A stretch of DNA of 64,000 nt, from NCBI RefSeq assembly GCF_003026395.1, contig NZ_PYOO01000013.1, positions 1 through 64,000 on the forward strand, written 5' to 3'. The stretch comes from Photobacterium iliopiscarium (GTDB lineage Bacteria > Pseudomonadota > Gammaproteobacteria > Enterobacterales > Vibrionaceae). Under the pieces are notes generated by a model that was given only the letters and a program-made list of their open reading frames with translations, had not been told where the DNA came from and ran no database searches. The translations under genes were made by a program, and so were the position numbers. This document shows, piece by piece, positions 8,390 to 16,994 of this stretch; position 1 is the first letter of the stretch; each line of letters opens with the position of its first letter.

Positions 8390-9835
8390 TTAATTGTTAT
8401 CAGTCGTAGTTAACCAATCTTTTTTACGATAGGCATAAATAATAAAGGGTATTATTACAAACCCGATTGTTCCTACAACTAGAATTCCAATATAAGTTGA
8501 AGGTGATCCAACAGATATTTGTGATGGTGGAATAAAGCTTAAAACAAAGGCTAGAATAGAACCCAATAAACCAAGCCCTGCAATTATCCATAAACCAACC
8601 ATACCGCCAGGTAATTTGTATGGACGAGGAGTGTTTGGCTCTTTATAACGTAAATAAATAACAGATAAAAACAACATAATATACATGGCAAGATATAATA
8701 TAACCGCTAGCTGACTAATCATTTGATAAGCTGCTTGTACTGACGGTAATATCATCATGATAATAACGAGTGCTGTTACGATCCCACCTTGACACATTAG
8801 AATATTTTTTTGAACGCCATTTTTATTTACTTTTTGAAGTGATAACGGTAAATATCCTTCACGTCCAACTTGCAATATACCTGCTGACGGGCCAGAGATA
8901 ATGGCAATTATTTGACCAAGAACACCTAAAGCAAGAGCAAGTGCCGTTACATTACCTAACCAACCAAGGCCAAAGTGTGCAAATAACTTATCATATGCGA
9001 CTAACAAACTTTGGACTAAATTAATCTGACCTTTTGGAATGATTGTTGCGATTGAAAGCGTACCAAAAATAAAGATAATAACGGTGAATATTGTTGCACA
9101 AATAATCGCTATTGGATAATTTTTAGATGGGTTATCAACTTCAGTAACATGTACGGCATTAATTTCCATACCCGCAAAGAAAAGAAAAATACTGGCCGCT
9201 AAAACAAGGTTATTAAAATTGCTAAAGTCGGGTATAAACCCATGTATTGATGGATTAAAATGAATAGGGTTACCATTTGCAATATAAATACCAGCAAGGG
9301 TAACTAAAATAATACCGGGAATGATCGTACCGATTAAACCTGCAACGGAGCTTATTTTTGCTGCTGTTTTTAATCCTTTTAAACTGATAAATGTTGCAAA
9401 CCAATAAACAACTAAAACAACTAATCCACTATAGAAGCGATTTGCAGCTAGTGCCTGATCAAATGTTTGATCTGGACCGATAAATGCTAAAGCAACCCCA
9501 GCAAAAATAAGTACTGTCGGAAACCAAATTGTAGTTGCTAGCCATTGTAAATAAATAGCTAAAAATCCGAAACGGTTACCAAATGCTTTACTTACCCAAT
9601 TAAATATTCCCCCTTTTTGTGGCCAGCCTGTTGCTAATTCTGCCGCACATAATGCAACGGGAATAAGAAATACGATAGCGGCAAAAATATAATAAAATAC
9701 AGCAGTAATGCCGTATTCAGCTTCTGCTGAAAAACCACGTAAACTGACAACAGTTGTTATATTCATTATTGCTAATGTTGCAACTGTTATTTTTTTTTTG
9801 GTTGATGCTTTATTTGTTGATACATCCGTTGACAT
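8390..9835 (-). CDS. GadC-like amino acid antiporter, paralogue 1
   Basis: A 481-residue APC exchanger closely related to GadC: LRGFSAEAEYGITAVFYY, SAELATGWPQKGG-type loop (CAAELATGWPQKGGIFNWVS), and FFAGMEINAVHVTEVDN, the last of which GadC also has in similar form. The C-terminus is YRKKDWLTTTDNN, only seven residues past the tryptophan, so it lacks the GadC C-plug. It is the first gene after the 580-residue decarboxylase, separated from it by a terminator-like hairpin. Most likely it swaps that enzyme's substrate and product. Substrate cannot be read from the sequence. Confidence 0.88.
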   Translation of the reverse strand: MSTDVSTNKASTKKKITVATLAIMNITTVVSLRGFSAEAEYGITAVFYYIFAAIVFLIPVALCAAELATGWPQKGGIFNWVSKAFGNRFGFLAIYLQWLATTIWFPTVLIFAGVALAFIGPDQTFDQALAANRFYSGLVVLVVYWFATFISLKGLKTAAKISSVAGLIGTIIPGIILVTLAGIYIANGNPIHFNPSIHGFIPDFSNFNNLVLAASIFLFFAGMEINAVHVTEVDNPSKNYPIAIICATIFTVIIFIFGTLSIATIIPKGQINLVQSLLVAYDKLFAHFGLGWLGNVTALALALGVLGQIIAIISGPSAGILQVGREGYLPLSLQKVNKNGVQKNILMCQGGIVTALVIIMMILPSVQAAYQMISQLAVILYLAMYIMLFLSVIYLRYKEPNTPRPYKLPGGMVGLWIIAGLGLLGSILAFVLSFIPPSQISVGSPSTYIGILVVGTIGFVIIPFIIYAYRKKDWLTTTDNN

Positions 9836-9862
9836 ATCTCACCCCATAAAAATAAGTTATGG

Positions 9863-9891
9863 AAAAAAACACCGATATTACTATCGGTGTT
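9863..9891 (-). terminator. Intrinsic terminator or attenuator between decarboxylase and antiporter
   Basis: On the minus strand AACACCGATA and TATCGGTGTT form a 10-bp perfect stem with a 4-base loop, followed by seven T. It lies in the 71-base gap after the decarboxylase stop. It may partly uncouple expression of enzyme and transporters. Confidence 0.85.
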
Positions 9892-9906
9892 TGTATTTAT
9901 CTTAAA

Positions 9907-11649
9907 TTACTGCTCAGAAATAACTTCGTCTCTTGCCGCTAAAACGCAATCAATAACATGACGCATAATATCTGGAGTAATATGAACATTCATAGGGAAA
10001 GCTTTTAATGCAAAAATACAAGCTTCTGGATCTGAAGCATCACGATTATATTCAGCAACACGGAAACCAGTGCTGAAACTTAAATATGGAGTACAACGAC
10101 CATTGACTTTTTTACCATTACGGAACCAATGGTATAATTTATCACCAATAGCTTTAGTTAAAATATTGTTTTTAACTAATTGTTCTTTATAAGCAGGATC
10201 GGTTAATTCTTTACGGTATTCTTCTTCCGCAATAACGCCATCAGGATAGGCACGGAATAGTGTGACAAGTCCATGATCTTCAGGGTTTACACATACAATT
10301 TCAGTATGCGATGCAATCACACTACGCAAGAAATTTTGATTTTCTAAGATACCACCAAGAATGGCTTGGAAGCCTTCGTAACCAAAGAACTTCATGGTTG
10401 CCCATCCAGCCAATGAACCTGTCGCAGCACGAGAGACTTCAAGTGTGTAGTCTAATGGATTATATGGTGAACGAGGTTGTAAATATGCAGAGCCTGGACG
10501 TTTAAGTAGGTTTTCAAATTCATCACTATTTTGATAAACAAAACAGCTACTTGCATATGGTGACCAACCCGCTTTATGGAAGTCGACACCAATGGCATCA
10601 GCAAATTTCACGCCTTCAAGTGCTTCGCAGTTCGCTTTAATTAGTGGTAGCACGTCAGGAGAAAACTCAAGTGGATTTTTTTCAAAATCATATTCGCGGA
10701 AGACTAACCATGCCCAACATACAACGGCATCAGCATAAAGTAATGCTTTACCATATTGAGTGCTGTCATTTGGATATTTGTCCATTAACTCACGAACTTG
10801 AGCGATAGGATCAAAGGCATTTGCGTCAGTTGTACCCATGGTACAGACAACCGATGCAACGGGAATATTTTGCTCATGGCAATCTTTTAGAATTTCTTCT
10901 AAATGTTGAAGATCCATTGCATTTGTATTCACATCGGTACGGACTTTAATAATGTTATCAGTTCCTAAACCCATCCAGTCAGTACTGTTAAGCATGGTGT
11001 AGTGAGCTTGTTGTGAACAAATAACTTTAGCGTCTGTACGTACACCTTTAGTGCGCGAATCATGTAATACACGACTTAAAGCGTATTTAACATGATAAGT
11101 CCAACAACCTGAACCACCGTAAGTGTATAAACAACCTGTAGTATCTGGATTCCAACCAAATAAATTACCTAACATACCTGCACTTTCTAATTCGGCACGG
11201 TGTACATTCCATGAATATTCGCCTTCAAGAATGTTAGGTGAGTATATTTCAGATAAAACAGCTGCAACAATCGATGCTGTATTAGCTTGAGGAATAACAT
11301 TACACATTGTTAAAGGATGACCCCAGTTTGGTAATCCTTCAAATAACTCAACCGTTTCATCAATAACTTTTTCAGCAGAACTCATTTTGGCTGGCATGCT
11401 GATATGTTTAACATGATCAAAGTCGATAGTTAATTTGGGATTGGTACCTAAATAAGCGGGACCTTCTGCTTCTGGACGGAGTTGATCAATTGCTTTAACT
11501 GCTTTATCAATTGCAGCCGCTAATGGATCGGGTGTTTCTTTTTGATAAGCGGGAAAGGCACTAAGCATTTCTTTACGATATTTTGCCCAATTACTTGCAT
11601 CGTCTTTTATTTTATTATCTGAATTCCAATTGCTTTCATATGTTTTCAT
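9907..11649 (-). CDS. Group II PLP-dependent amino acid decarboxylase, substrate unknown
   Basis: This 580-residue protein belongs to the group II PLP decarboxylase fold. The PLP lysine is K359 in DFHKAGWSPYASS, the ring-contacting aspartate is probably D307 in LLYADAVVCWAW, and VVCTMGTTDANAFDP at about 267-281 is the conserved TMGTT strand. TYGGSGCWTYHVKYAL near 176-191 replaces the usual GGS(E/T)AN cofactor-phosphate motif, keeping GGS. It is much longer than GadB (466) and not obviously related to gram-negative histidine decarboxylase. Tyrosine, aspartate and 2,4-diaminobutyrate enzymes are the relatives I would consider, but I cannot choose among them. The two following GadC-like exchangers imply an acidic or neutral amino acid substrate and a proton-consuming role. 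Confidence 0.8.
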   Translation of the reverse strand: MKTYESNWNSDNKIKDDASNWAKYRKEMLSAFPAYQKETPDPLAAAIDKAVKAIDQLRPEAEGPAYLGTNPKLTIDFDHVKHISMPAKMSSAEKVIDETVELFEGLPNWGHPLTMCNVIPQANTASIVAAVLSEIYSPNILEGEYSWNVHRAELESAGMLGNLFGWNPDTTGCLYTYGGSGCWTYHVKYALSRVLHDSRTKGVRTDAKVICSQQAHYTMLNSTDWMGLGTDNIIKVRTDVNTNAMDLQHLEEILKDCHEQNIPVASVVCTMGTTDANAFDPIAQVRELMDKYPNDSTQYGKALLYADAVVCWAWLVFREYDFEKNPLEFSPDVLPLIKANCEALEGVKFADAIGVDFHKAGWSPYASSCFVYQNSDEFENLLKRPGSAYLQPRSPYNPLDYTLEVSRAATGSLAGWATMKFFGYEGFQAILGGILENQNFLRSVIASHTEIVCVNPEDHGLVTLFRAYPDGVIAEEEYRKELTDPAYKEQLVKNNILTKAIGDKLYHWFRNGKKVNGRCTPYLSFSTGFRVAEYNRDASDPEACIFALKAFPMNVHITPDIMRHVIDCVLAARDEVISEQ

Positions 11650-11958
11650 CTTTAAATATCCTTAAATGTATATTACAAAAAGAACACTGTAGAGAAGTCT
11701 ATGGTTAAAATTAAATCGTAGGCTGTAACTCAGTGATTATGCTTACATGTTAACTAGTTATGCAGTTCAAGTAGTTATCATGGATTTATAAATTACCACT
11801 TTATGAGTTGTTGTCACTGTGTAAAATTGAAATGTGACATCTTATTTTTTTTGATGCTGATGCGTTGTTATTTTGTGATAGAACTAACAAATAAAGATTT
11901 AAATTGTGATGTTATTTTTCGCTAATTACATAATAATCAAATGTATATTTAATGTTAG
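11650..11958. other. Divergent intergenic region with the decarboxylase promoter
   Basis: This 309-base AT-rich gap separates the minus-strand decarboxylase unit from the plus-strand small membrane protein gene. It must carry both promoters. I see short palindromic patches such as GTTAACTAGTTA near 11747-11758 but no motif I can assign to a known regulator. Confidence 0.4.
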
Positions 11959-12294
11959 ATGGGACGACGAGTGAAATTTTTTTTCCAGCGTAATGAAACG
12001 GATTCAGAAGTTAGAATTGAATTAAAAACAGCATCATTCTATTTATTGGTAGCGATGATTGTGGGTTGGATGGCAATTAGTTTTATTCTGCAATCAAATG
12101 AGGCGGGGTCAGTCTTTTTACCGATTTTAATTGGCTTTATGATGTTGCGCTTTTTTGCTTTAGTCAAAGTACAAAAAGAAGTATTAGTGGCAATGCGAGA
12201 TAAGCGCTTAACCACTCAAGGGAGTAAGTTTTCATTTGCCAATCCCTTTATTTATATTATCAAGAAAAAGTCACAACCTGAGCCTGAAGTATAA
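11959..12294 (+). CDS. Small inner-membrane protein of unknown function
   Basis: The 111-residue product starts with a basic, charged stretch (MGRRVKFFFQRNETDSE), then has two hydrophobic segments at roughly 27-45 and 52-68 (SFYLLVAMIVGWMAISFIL and VFLPILIGFMMLRFFALV), and ends with a lysine-rich cytoplasmic tail. I do not recognise a named family. It is monocistronic, divergent from the decarboxylase and convergent with dapD. The intact frame and good length support a real gene; the function is open. Confidence 0.65.
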   Translation: MGRRVKFFFQRNETDSEVRIELKTASFYLLVAMIVGWMAISFILQSNEAGSVFLPILIGFMMLRFFALVKVQKEVLVAMRDKRLTTQGSKFSFANPFIYIIKKKSQPEPEV

Positions 12295-12346
12295 TTAAAA
12301 ACGGCCGCAATGCTGCTATATCGATATATAGCAGCATTGCGGCCGT
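12295..12346 (-). terminator. Long perfect hairpin terminator at the dapD 3' end
   Basis: Arms at 12301-12321 and 12326-12346 are perfectly complementary over 21 bp, from ACGGCCGCAATGC outward to CTATAT at the loop, with a CGAT loop. On the minus strand it is followed by TTTTAATT. It serves dapD and may also stop the convergent small gene. Confidence 0.85.
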
Positions 12347-12373
12347 TTGCGATCATTGAGTAGCAGACACTAA

Positions 12374-13405
12374 TTAGTTATTGCTGTGAAGCTCGCTGTT
12401 TAATTCAATTGCTGTTTTATTGGTTAAACATTCAATTTGGCCAGTCATTGAGTTACGACGGAACAATAAGTCAGCTTTACCCGCAAGATCACGTGCTTTA
12501 GCGACTTCAACTGGCTTCCCTGAGGCATCTAGCATTTGTACTTTTGAGCCCGCAGTGACATATAAGCCTGATTCGATAGTGCAACGATCACCCAGTGGGA
12601 AACCAAGACCGGCGTTTGCACCTAAAAGGCTATTTTCACCAATTGATACTACGACTTTACCGCCACCTGATAGTGTTCCCATAATTGAAGCACCACCACC
12701 GATATCAGAACCGTTACCGACCATAACGCCGGCTGAAATACGCCCTTCAACCATGCTGACACCCGTTGTACCTGCATTGAAGTTAATGAAGCCTTCATGC
12801 ATAACCGTGGTACCTTCACCAACATGTGCGCCTAAACGAACGCGTGAAGTATCTGCAATACGCACGCCTGTTGGCACAATGTAGTCTACCATTTTAGGGA
12901 ATTTATCGACGCAATCAACGGTGATTGTTTCGCCGTTAAGACGTGCATCCATTTGGCGTTCAGCAAGTTCTGGTAAGTCGATAGGACCTTGATTTGTCCA
13001 CGCAATGTTGTGTAATAAACCAAAGATGCCATCAAGAACTAAACCGTGTGGTTTCACTAAACGGTGCGAGATAAGTTGTAGTTTTAAGAAACCTTCAGCA
13101 ACAGATACTGGTGAGATGTCTGTTTTAAGCATAACCATAACTAGCGGCTGTGAAGACAATGTCGCTTTTGCTGCAAATTGTGCACTTATTTCGTCGTTAG
13201 CATCTTCAAATGCAGATGCAATTGCAGCACATTGTTCTGGTGTAACATCGATAGCTTGGTTACCACCGTGGTAATCAACAATTGCAGCAATATCTTTTAC
13301 TAGTTGCTCTGATGGATGTAGCGTTGGGGTTGGAAAAAACGCTTCAATAATTTTTCCATCACGGTTTTTAGTTGCAGTACCTAAGGCAAGTGAAAAGCTA
13401 GACAT
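12374..13405 (-). CDS. dapD: Tetrahydrodipicolinate N-succinyltransferase
   Basis: This 343-residue protein is the longer DapD form found in vibrios and pseudomonads (the E. coli form is about 274). It transfers succinyl from succinyl-CoA to tetrahydrodipicolinate in the lysine/diaminopimelate pathway. The C-terminal half has the hexapeptide-repeat left-handed beta-helix pattern (VRLGAHVGEGTTVMHEGFI, then GVMVGNGSDIGGGASIMGT, SIGENSLLGANAGLGFPLGD). The N-terminal 130 residues are the extra domain of this subtype. In E. coli dapD lies beside glnD/map, but here it is about 40 kb away. Monocistronic, with a strong terminator. Confidence 0.95.
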   Translation of the reverse strand: MSSFSLALGTATKNRDGKIIEAFFPTPTLHPSEQLVKDIAAIVDYHGGNQAIDVTPEQCAAIASAFEDANDEISAQFAAKATLSSQPLVMVMLKTDISPVSVAEGFLKLQLISHRLVKPHGLVLDGIFGLLHNIAWTNQGPIDLPELAERQMDARLNGETITVDCVDKFPKMVDYIVPTGVRIADTSRVRLGAHVGEGTTVMHEGFINFNAGTTGVSMVEGRISAGVMVGNGSDIGGGASIMGTLSGGGKVVVSIGENSLLGANAGLGFPLGDRCTIESGLYVTAGSKVQMLDASGKPVEVAKARDLAGKADLLFRRNSMTGQIECLTNKTAIELNSELHSNN

Positions 13406-13688
13406 GATTACCTGTTCTCCATTTCAAATAAAATAATACGATGCGGTAATTAAAATAATGTGATCACTAATAACCAACGTCAGTGATTGCTTATTGAGTT
13501 AACCGATGATTTACCGCTAATTTATCTATCATAAAGACAGTTATAAAAATAGAGAAGAGCTGAACTGATAATCAGAGCAAAATGATGGTTTATTGACGAA
13601 AAACGGACAGAATACAATTCATTTTGGCGCTTATATTTGTTTAGAATGGCATTGAGAGTGGAACATTTGAAGGAGGATATAAATAGAT
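13406..13688. other. Intergenic region upstream of dapD
   Basis: About 280 bases without a credible gene. It must contain the dapD promoter and ends at the yebG terminator. No riboswitch-like fold is evident to me. Confidence 0.4.
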
Positions 13689-13712
13689 AAAAAAAAACCT
13701 CCATCAGGAGGC
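13689..13712 (-). terminator. Intrinsic terminator after yebG
   Basis: On the minus strand GCCTCC, loop TGAT, GGAGGT, then a run of nine T. It lies about 30 bases beyond the yebG stop. Confidence 0.8.
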
Positions 13713-13741
13713 TTTCGACGACAAACTGAATAATCTGAAAA

Positions 13742-14044
13742 TTATGCGGCGTCTTGCTGTTGCTCATCGGCAACAACTTCAGGTTTTACTGCTTTTGTTT
13801 TTGGTGCTGGTTTGGCTTTTTTTGCGCCTAAAGCAACCAAGACTTCTTCACGATTTTGCGCTAAGAACATGGATAGTTCTTCTTGCTTTGTTTCATCTTC
13901 GAATAAGTCACTTTCACTTAATAAAGCAAACATCTCATCTGCCATATCAAGCATTTTGTCATATGCATCGGCTTCGGATTTAGAGGTAAAAGTCATCTTT
14001 TCTTCCCCGTTGCGCTCTACTACATATTTGACGATAACTGCCAT
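13742..14044 (-). CDS. yebG: SOS-induced YebG family protein
   Basis: The 100-residue product begins MAVIVKYVVERNGEEKMTFTSKSEADAYDKMLDMADEM in pieces that match E. coli YebG (MAVEVKYVV, EEKM, TSKKEADAYDKMLD). The C-terminal third is a low-complexity Ala/Lys/Pro tail. YebG is a small DNA-damage-inducible protein of unclear mechanism. I place the start at the ATG of MAVIV (14044), 9 bases after an AGGAGAGG ribosome site; a start two codons earlier is possible. A near-consensus LexA box lies 25 bases upstream, in line with SOS control. Confidence 0.93.
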   Translation of the reverse strand: MAVIVKYVVERNGEEKMTFTSKSEADAYDKMLDMADEMFALLSESDLFEDETKQEELSMFLAQNREEVLVALGAKKAKPAPKTKAVKPEVVADEQQQDAA

Positions 14045-14068
14045 GGTCATCCTCTCCTGAAAATTATT

Positions 14069-14088
14069 TACTGGACGCTTATACAGTA
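14069..14088. promoter_or_regulatory. LexA (SOS) box between yebG and the glycosylase gene
   Basis: Read on the minus strand the site is TACTGTATAAGCGTCCAGTA, against the LexA consensus TACTGTATATATATACAGTA. Both CTG/CAG half-sites and outer TA are kept. It is about 25 bases upstream of yebG and touches the start region of the divergent glycosylase-like gene, so LexA could control both. Confidence 0.85.
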
Positions 14089-14090
14089 GT

Positions 14091-14813
14091 ATGGTGAGAG
14101 AGTCTAGTGCTAAGCGTGTGAATGTGATGACCCAAGAAAAATTTAACCAAATATATCATCGTGCTGTAGAAAGAAAAGGCGGTGAATTAAATGTAGAACA
14201 ACGACTAACAATCCCGTTGAATAATGAGCAATTAACACTAATTCCAGATCACCGTTGGTTAGCTGAATTTACTCAAAAAGTGTTTCAATGTGGTATTCGA
14301 TGGCAAGTAGTACGTAACAAATGGCCTGCATTTGAGGCGGCGTTTTTTGAGTTTGATATTGAAAAAATGGGCCTAATGCCAACTGAAATGTGGGAGCGAA
14401 AAGCGCAAGATGCAACCATTATTCGAGATTTAAAAAAGGTAATGACGATCCCTGAGAATGCCAATATGATCCATCGCGCGGCATTGGAATATGGATCATT
14501 CTCGGCAATGGTAGCCGATTGGCCAGAGCAGAATATCATTGGTTTATGGTTGTATTTAAAAAAACAAGGTTGTCGCTTAGGCGGTAAAACGGGCGCTTAT
14601 AGTCTGCGCGGGCTTGGTAAAGATACCTTTTTACTGACACCCGATATTGAGGCTTATTTACGCCATACTAATATTATTGATGGTGGCCGTGATACGTTAA
14701 AATCATTACATGCAGCGCAGAATGCATTCAATGATTGGCAGCAACAATCAGGCCGATCATTAACTCAGATCAGCCAAATTATTGCATTTAGTGTGGGTGA
14801 TAATCGGGTTTAA
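14091..14813 (+). CDS. DNA-3-methyladenine glycosylase I (Tag)-like protein
   Basis: The 240-residue protein resembles the Tag superfamily of helix-hairpin-helix base-excision glycosylases: FQCGIRWQVVRNKWPAFEAAFFEFDIEKMG at about 64-93 parallels the Tag helix that follows the catalytic region, and DATIIRDLKKV resembles its IIRNRAKI segment. The C-terminal half diverges, so this is probably the vibrio-type Tag relative rather than canonical Tag. The ATG at 14091 has no clear ribosome site and abuts the LexA box; an internal ATG at 14127 (MTQEKFNQI) may be the true start. It is divergent from yebG and shares the SOS box, which fits a DNA-repair role. Confidence 0.75.
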   Translation: MVRESSAKRVNVMTQEKFNQIYHRAVERKGGELNVEQRLTIPLNNEQLTLIPDHRWLAEFTQKVFQCGIRWQVVRNKWPAFEAAFFEFDIEKMGLMPTEMWERKAQDATIIRDLKKVMTIPENANMIHRAALEYGSFSAMVADWPEQNIIGLWLYLKKQGCRLGGKTGAYSLRGLGKDTFLLTPDIEAYLRHTNIIDGGRDTLKSLHAAQNAFNDWQQQSGRSLTQISQIIAFSVGDNRV

Positions 14814-15700
14814 TCAAACTGCCATTGTTGGCAAAAGGTCAAAAATAGTTTTAATAGTGGACTTTGATATTTTTCTTGGTGATATAACAGCCAATATTGA
14901 CGGTTCATATCAAGGGGTATCGTTAATATAGCAACGCGCTGTTCTTCAACCGCATGGGTGATTGCACGTTGAGAAATACAGGTAATACCTAAGCCGGCAC
15001 TAACACAATTAATGATCGCCTCGGTAGTATTTAACTCAAATGAGGTGGTCCACTTTTCTAATTGAGGTGAAATTCGATTAAGAAAAAACTCCCGTGTACC
15101 TGAACCTATTTCTCGTAGTACCCATTCTGAATTTTCGAGATCGGATAACTGTAGGTTTTTTATTTTAGTTAATGGGTGCTGTGGATGACAAGCGATCACC
15201 ATTTGATCACTTAACCACGGTTGAACAACAAGGTCGGAATGTTGGATCTTTCCTTCAACTAAACCAATATCTAATTCAAATTCTGTTAACTTATGACAGA
15301 TCTGAGCCGTATTTGAGATAAATAATGTTTGATCTCGATGTTGGGTTTCAAGTCTAAAATCACGCAATAAAAAGGGGGTTACCTGATTACCTACAGTATC
15401 ACTTGATCCTATCTTTAATTTACCTGTCAGTGGGCCTGCTTGATCAAATAAATTTTCAATCGCATTTGAACGAGCTAAAAGTTCATCCGCAAGAGGTAAC
15501 AATCGTTTACCTTGTTCATTGATTATTAAGCGATTATTGTTGCGATTAAACAGTTTGTGATCAAGTTGTTTTTCAAGTTCAGAGAGCGCCATGCTCACAG
15601 CGGGCTTTGATAAAAATAATTTTTCTGCGGCTGCGGTAATTGTTTTTTCTTGTGCCACGGTCACAAAAACGTTGAGTTGTTTTAACGCTATATTCATCAT
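14810..15700 (-). CDS. LysR-type transcriptional regulator
   Basis: This 296-residue protein has the LysR winged helix-turn-helix at residues about 4-63 (LKQLNVFVTVAQEKTITAAAEKLFLSKPAVSMALSELEKQL) and a periplasmic-binding-like effector domain after residue 90. The effector domain resembles the YeiE/CysB-like branch. It is divergent from the TDT transporter gene, with 161 bases between coding starts, and probably controls it. Its 3' end overlaps the glycosylase gene by 4 bases, tail to tail. Confidence 0.88.
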   Translation of the reverse strand: MMNIALKQLNVFVTVAQEKTITAAAEKLFLSKPAVSMALSELEKQLDHKLFNRNNNRLIINEQGKRLLPLADELLARSNAIENLFDQAGPLTGKLKIGSSDTVGNQVTPFLLRDFRLETQHRDQTLFISNTAQICHKLTEFELDIGLVEGKIQHSDLVVQPWLSDQMVIACHPQHPLTKIKNLQLSDLENSEWVLREIGSGTREFFLNRISPQLEKWTTSFELNTTEAIINCVSAGLGITCISQRAITHAVEEQRVAILTIPLDMNRQYWLLYHQEKYQSPLLKLFLTFCQQWQFD

Positions 15701-15861
15701 TACCTCATTAAAAGACGCAAGGTGAATCTGGCCACCTTGTTGTTAAAATAATTTTAACACTGTTTTAAATATATTCAATTATTATAAACAAAGGTAAACA
15801 TGTATACTGTAGTCAACAAAACAATAATTCGCTATTGCTATCCTCTAAGCGGAGTAAAAAT

Positions 15862-16854
15862 ATGATTACAGCAACAAAAAGAAAATTAGCCAGCGCACCG
15901 ACACCCATGGCGGGGTTAGCGTTAGGTATTGGCAGTATTTTATGGTGTTGGGAGAGTGGTGCTCAACTTCACGGTTACGGACAGATAACAGGCGCAGTTA
16001 TTGCAGCATTGATGCTACTCATTTTAATCGCTAAATTTTTAGTGCATCCAAAGTTGTTATGGAATGATTTATCACATCACGTTGTCGGCAGTGTAGTACC
16101 GACATTTGCAATGGCATTAATGGTGGTATCTAAAGCGATTAGTGTTTACGGCTCAATCACTGTTGGTGTGTATGTTTGGTTATTTGCGGTTGGATTGCAT
16201 GTTATTTTTTTAGCTTTATTCTTATTTCATCGTGGCCGTGATTTTCATTTACATCACATGGTGCCAAGTTGGTTTGTACCGCCAATTGGTATTATTGTTG
16301 CAGACGTTTCATTTCCAGGTATTGCTGCGTTACATCCATTAGCTTATGCATTGCAAATGTTCGGTATGATGGCTTATGCCGTGATGTTACCGATGATGAT
16401 TTATCGATTTATGTTCCGTGATGAAGTGCCTGATGGCGCTAAACCAACCATTGCGATTATGGCAGCGCCTGCAAGTCTGTCTTTGGCGGGTTATCTAACC
16501 ATTACCGCTACACCGTCGCCAGTGATAGTTGCTTTACTTGGAGGTATTGCCGTATTAATGACAACGGTTATCTATTTAGCTTTTTTCCGTTTATTACGCT
16601 TAGATTTTAGTCCCGGTTATGCCGCATTTACTTTCCCAATGGCAATTGGTGCAACCGCTTTATTTAAAACAGTCGCTTGGATGCAGAGCTATGGCTTTGA
16701 TGCGCATTATGTCGCTCAAGTTCATGGTTTAGCGACAATTGAATTATATGTAGCGAGTATCATTATTGGTTATGTATCCATTCGATATTTAGCTTTTTAT
16801 CGTCCTGTGAGTCGATTATTTCAACGCAGTGAAATCTGTCCACACAACATTTGA
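15862..16854 (+). CDS. TDT-family (TehA-like) membrane transporter
   Basis: The protein has about 10 hydrophobic segments, the topology of the tellurite-resistance/dicarboxylate transporter (TDT, SLAC1-like anion channel) family. I start it at ATG 15862 (MITATKRK), which follows a GCGGAG ribosome site, giving 330 residues; an upstream start at 15835 is possible but poorer. VPSWFVPPIGIIVADVSFPG in the middle matches the TehA pore-lining HxxWxxPPV-type region. It probably passes anions such as sulfite, nitrate or dicarboxylates. Control by the divergent LysR gene is likely. Substrate is not determined. Confidence 0.85.
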   Translation: MITATKRKLASAPTPMAGLALGIGSILWCWESGAQLHGYGQITGAVIAALMLLILIAKFLVHPKLLWNDLSHHVVGSVVPTFAMALMVVSKAISVYGSITVGVYVWLFAVGLHVIFLALFLFHRGRDFHLHHMVPSWFVPPIGIIVADVSFPGIAALHPLAYALQMFGMMAYAVMLPMMIYRFMFRDEVPDGAKPTIAIMAAPASLSLAGYLTITATPSPVIVALLGGIAVLMTTVIYLAFFRLLRLDFSPGYAAFTFPMAIGATALFKTVAWMQSYGFDAHYVAQVHGLATIELYVASIIIGYVSIRYLAFYRPVSRLFQRSEICPHNI

Positions 16855-16913
16855 TAGCAATGGTGCAGTAATTTCACGAATGTGTTGTTGTACCTATAAA
16901 TGTTGAGTGTGTT

Positions 16914-16940
16914 GCCCAGTCAATTTGGCTGGGCTTTTTT
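16914..16940 (+). terminator. Intrinsic terminator after the TDT transporter
   Basis: GCCCAG and CTGGGC pair around a short loop and are followed by six T. It separates this unit from recC. Confidence 0.7.
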
Positions 16941-16994
16941 ATGGGCGTTTATGTTACTTCTGGGCATAAATTGTGATGCTTTGGGGTGTTTTTA

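Noticed and set aside
13522..13776. 84-codon minus-strand frame overlapping the 3' end of yebG
   Set aside because: It crosses the yebG terminator and overlaps yebG in another frame; composition is not protein-like.
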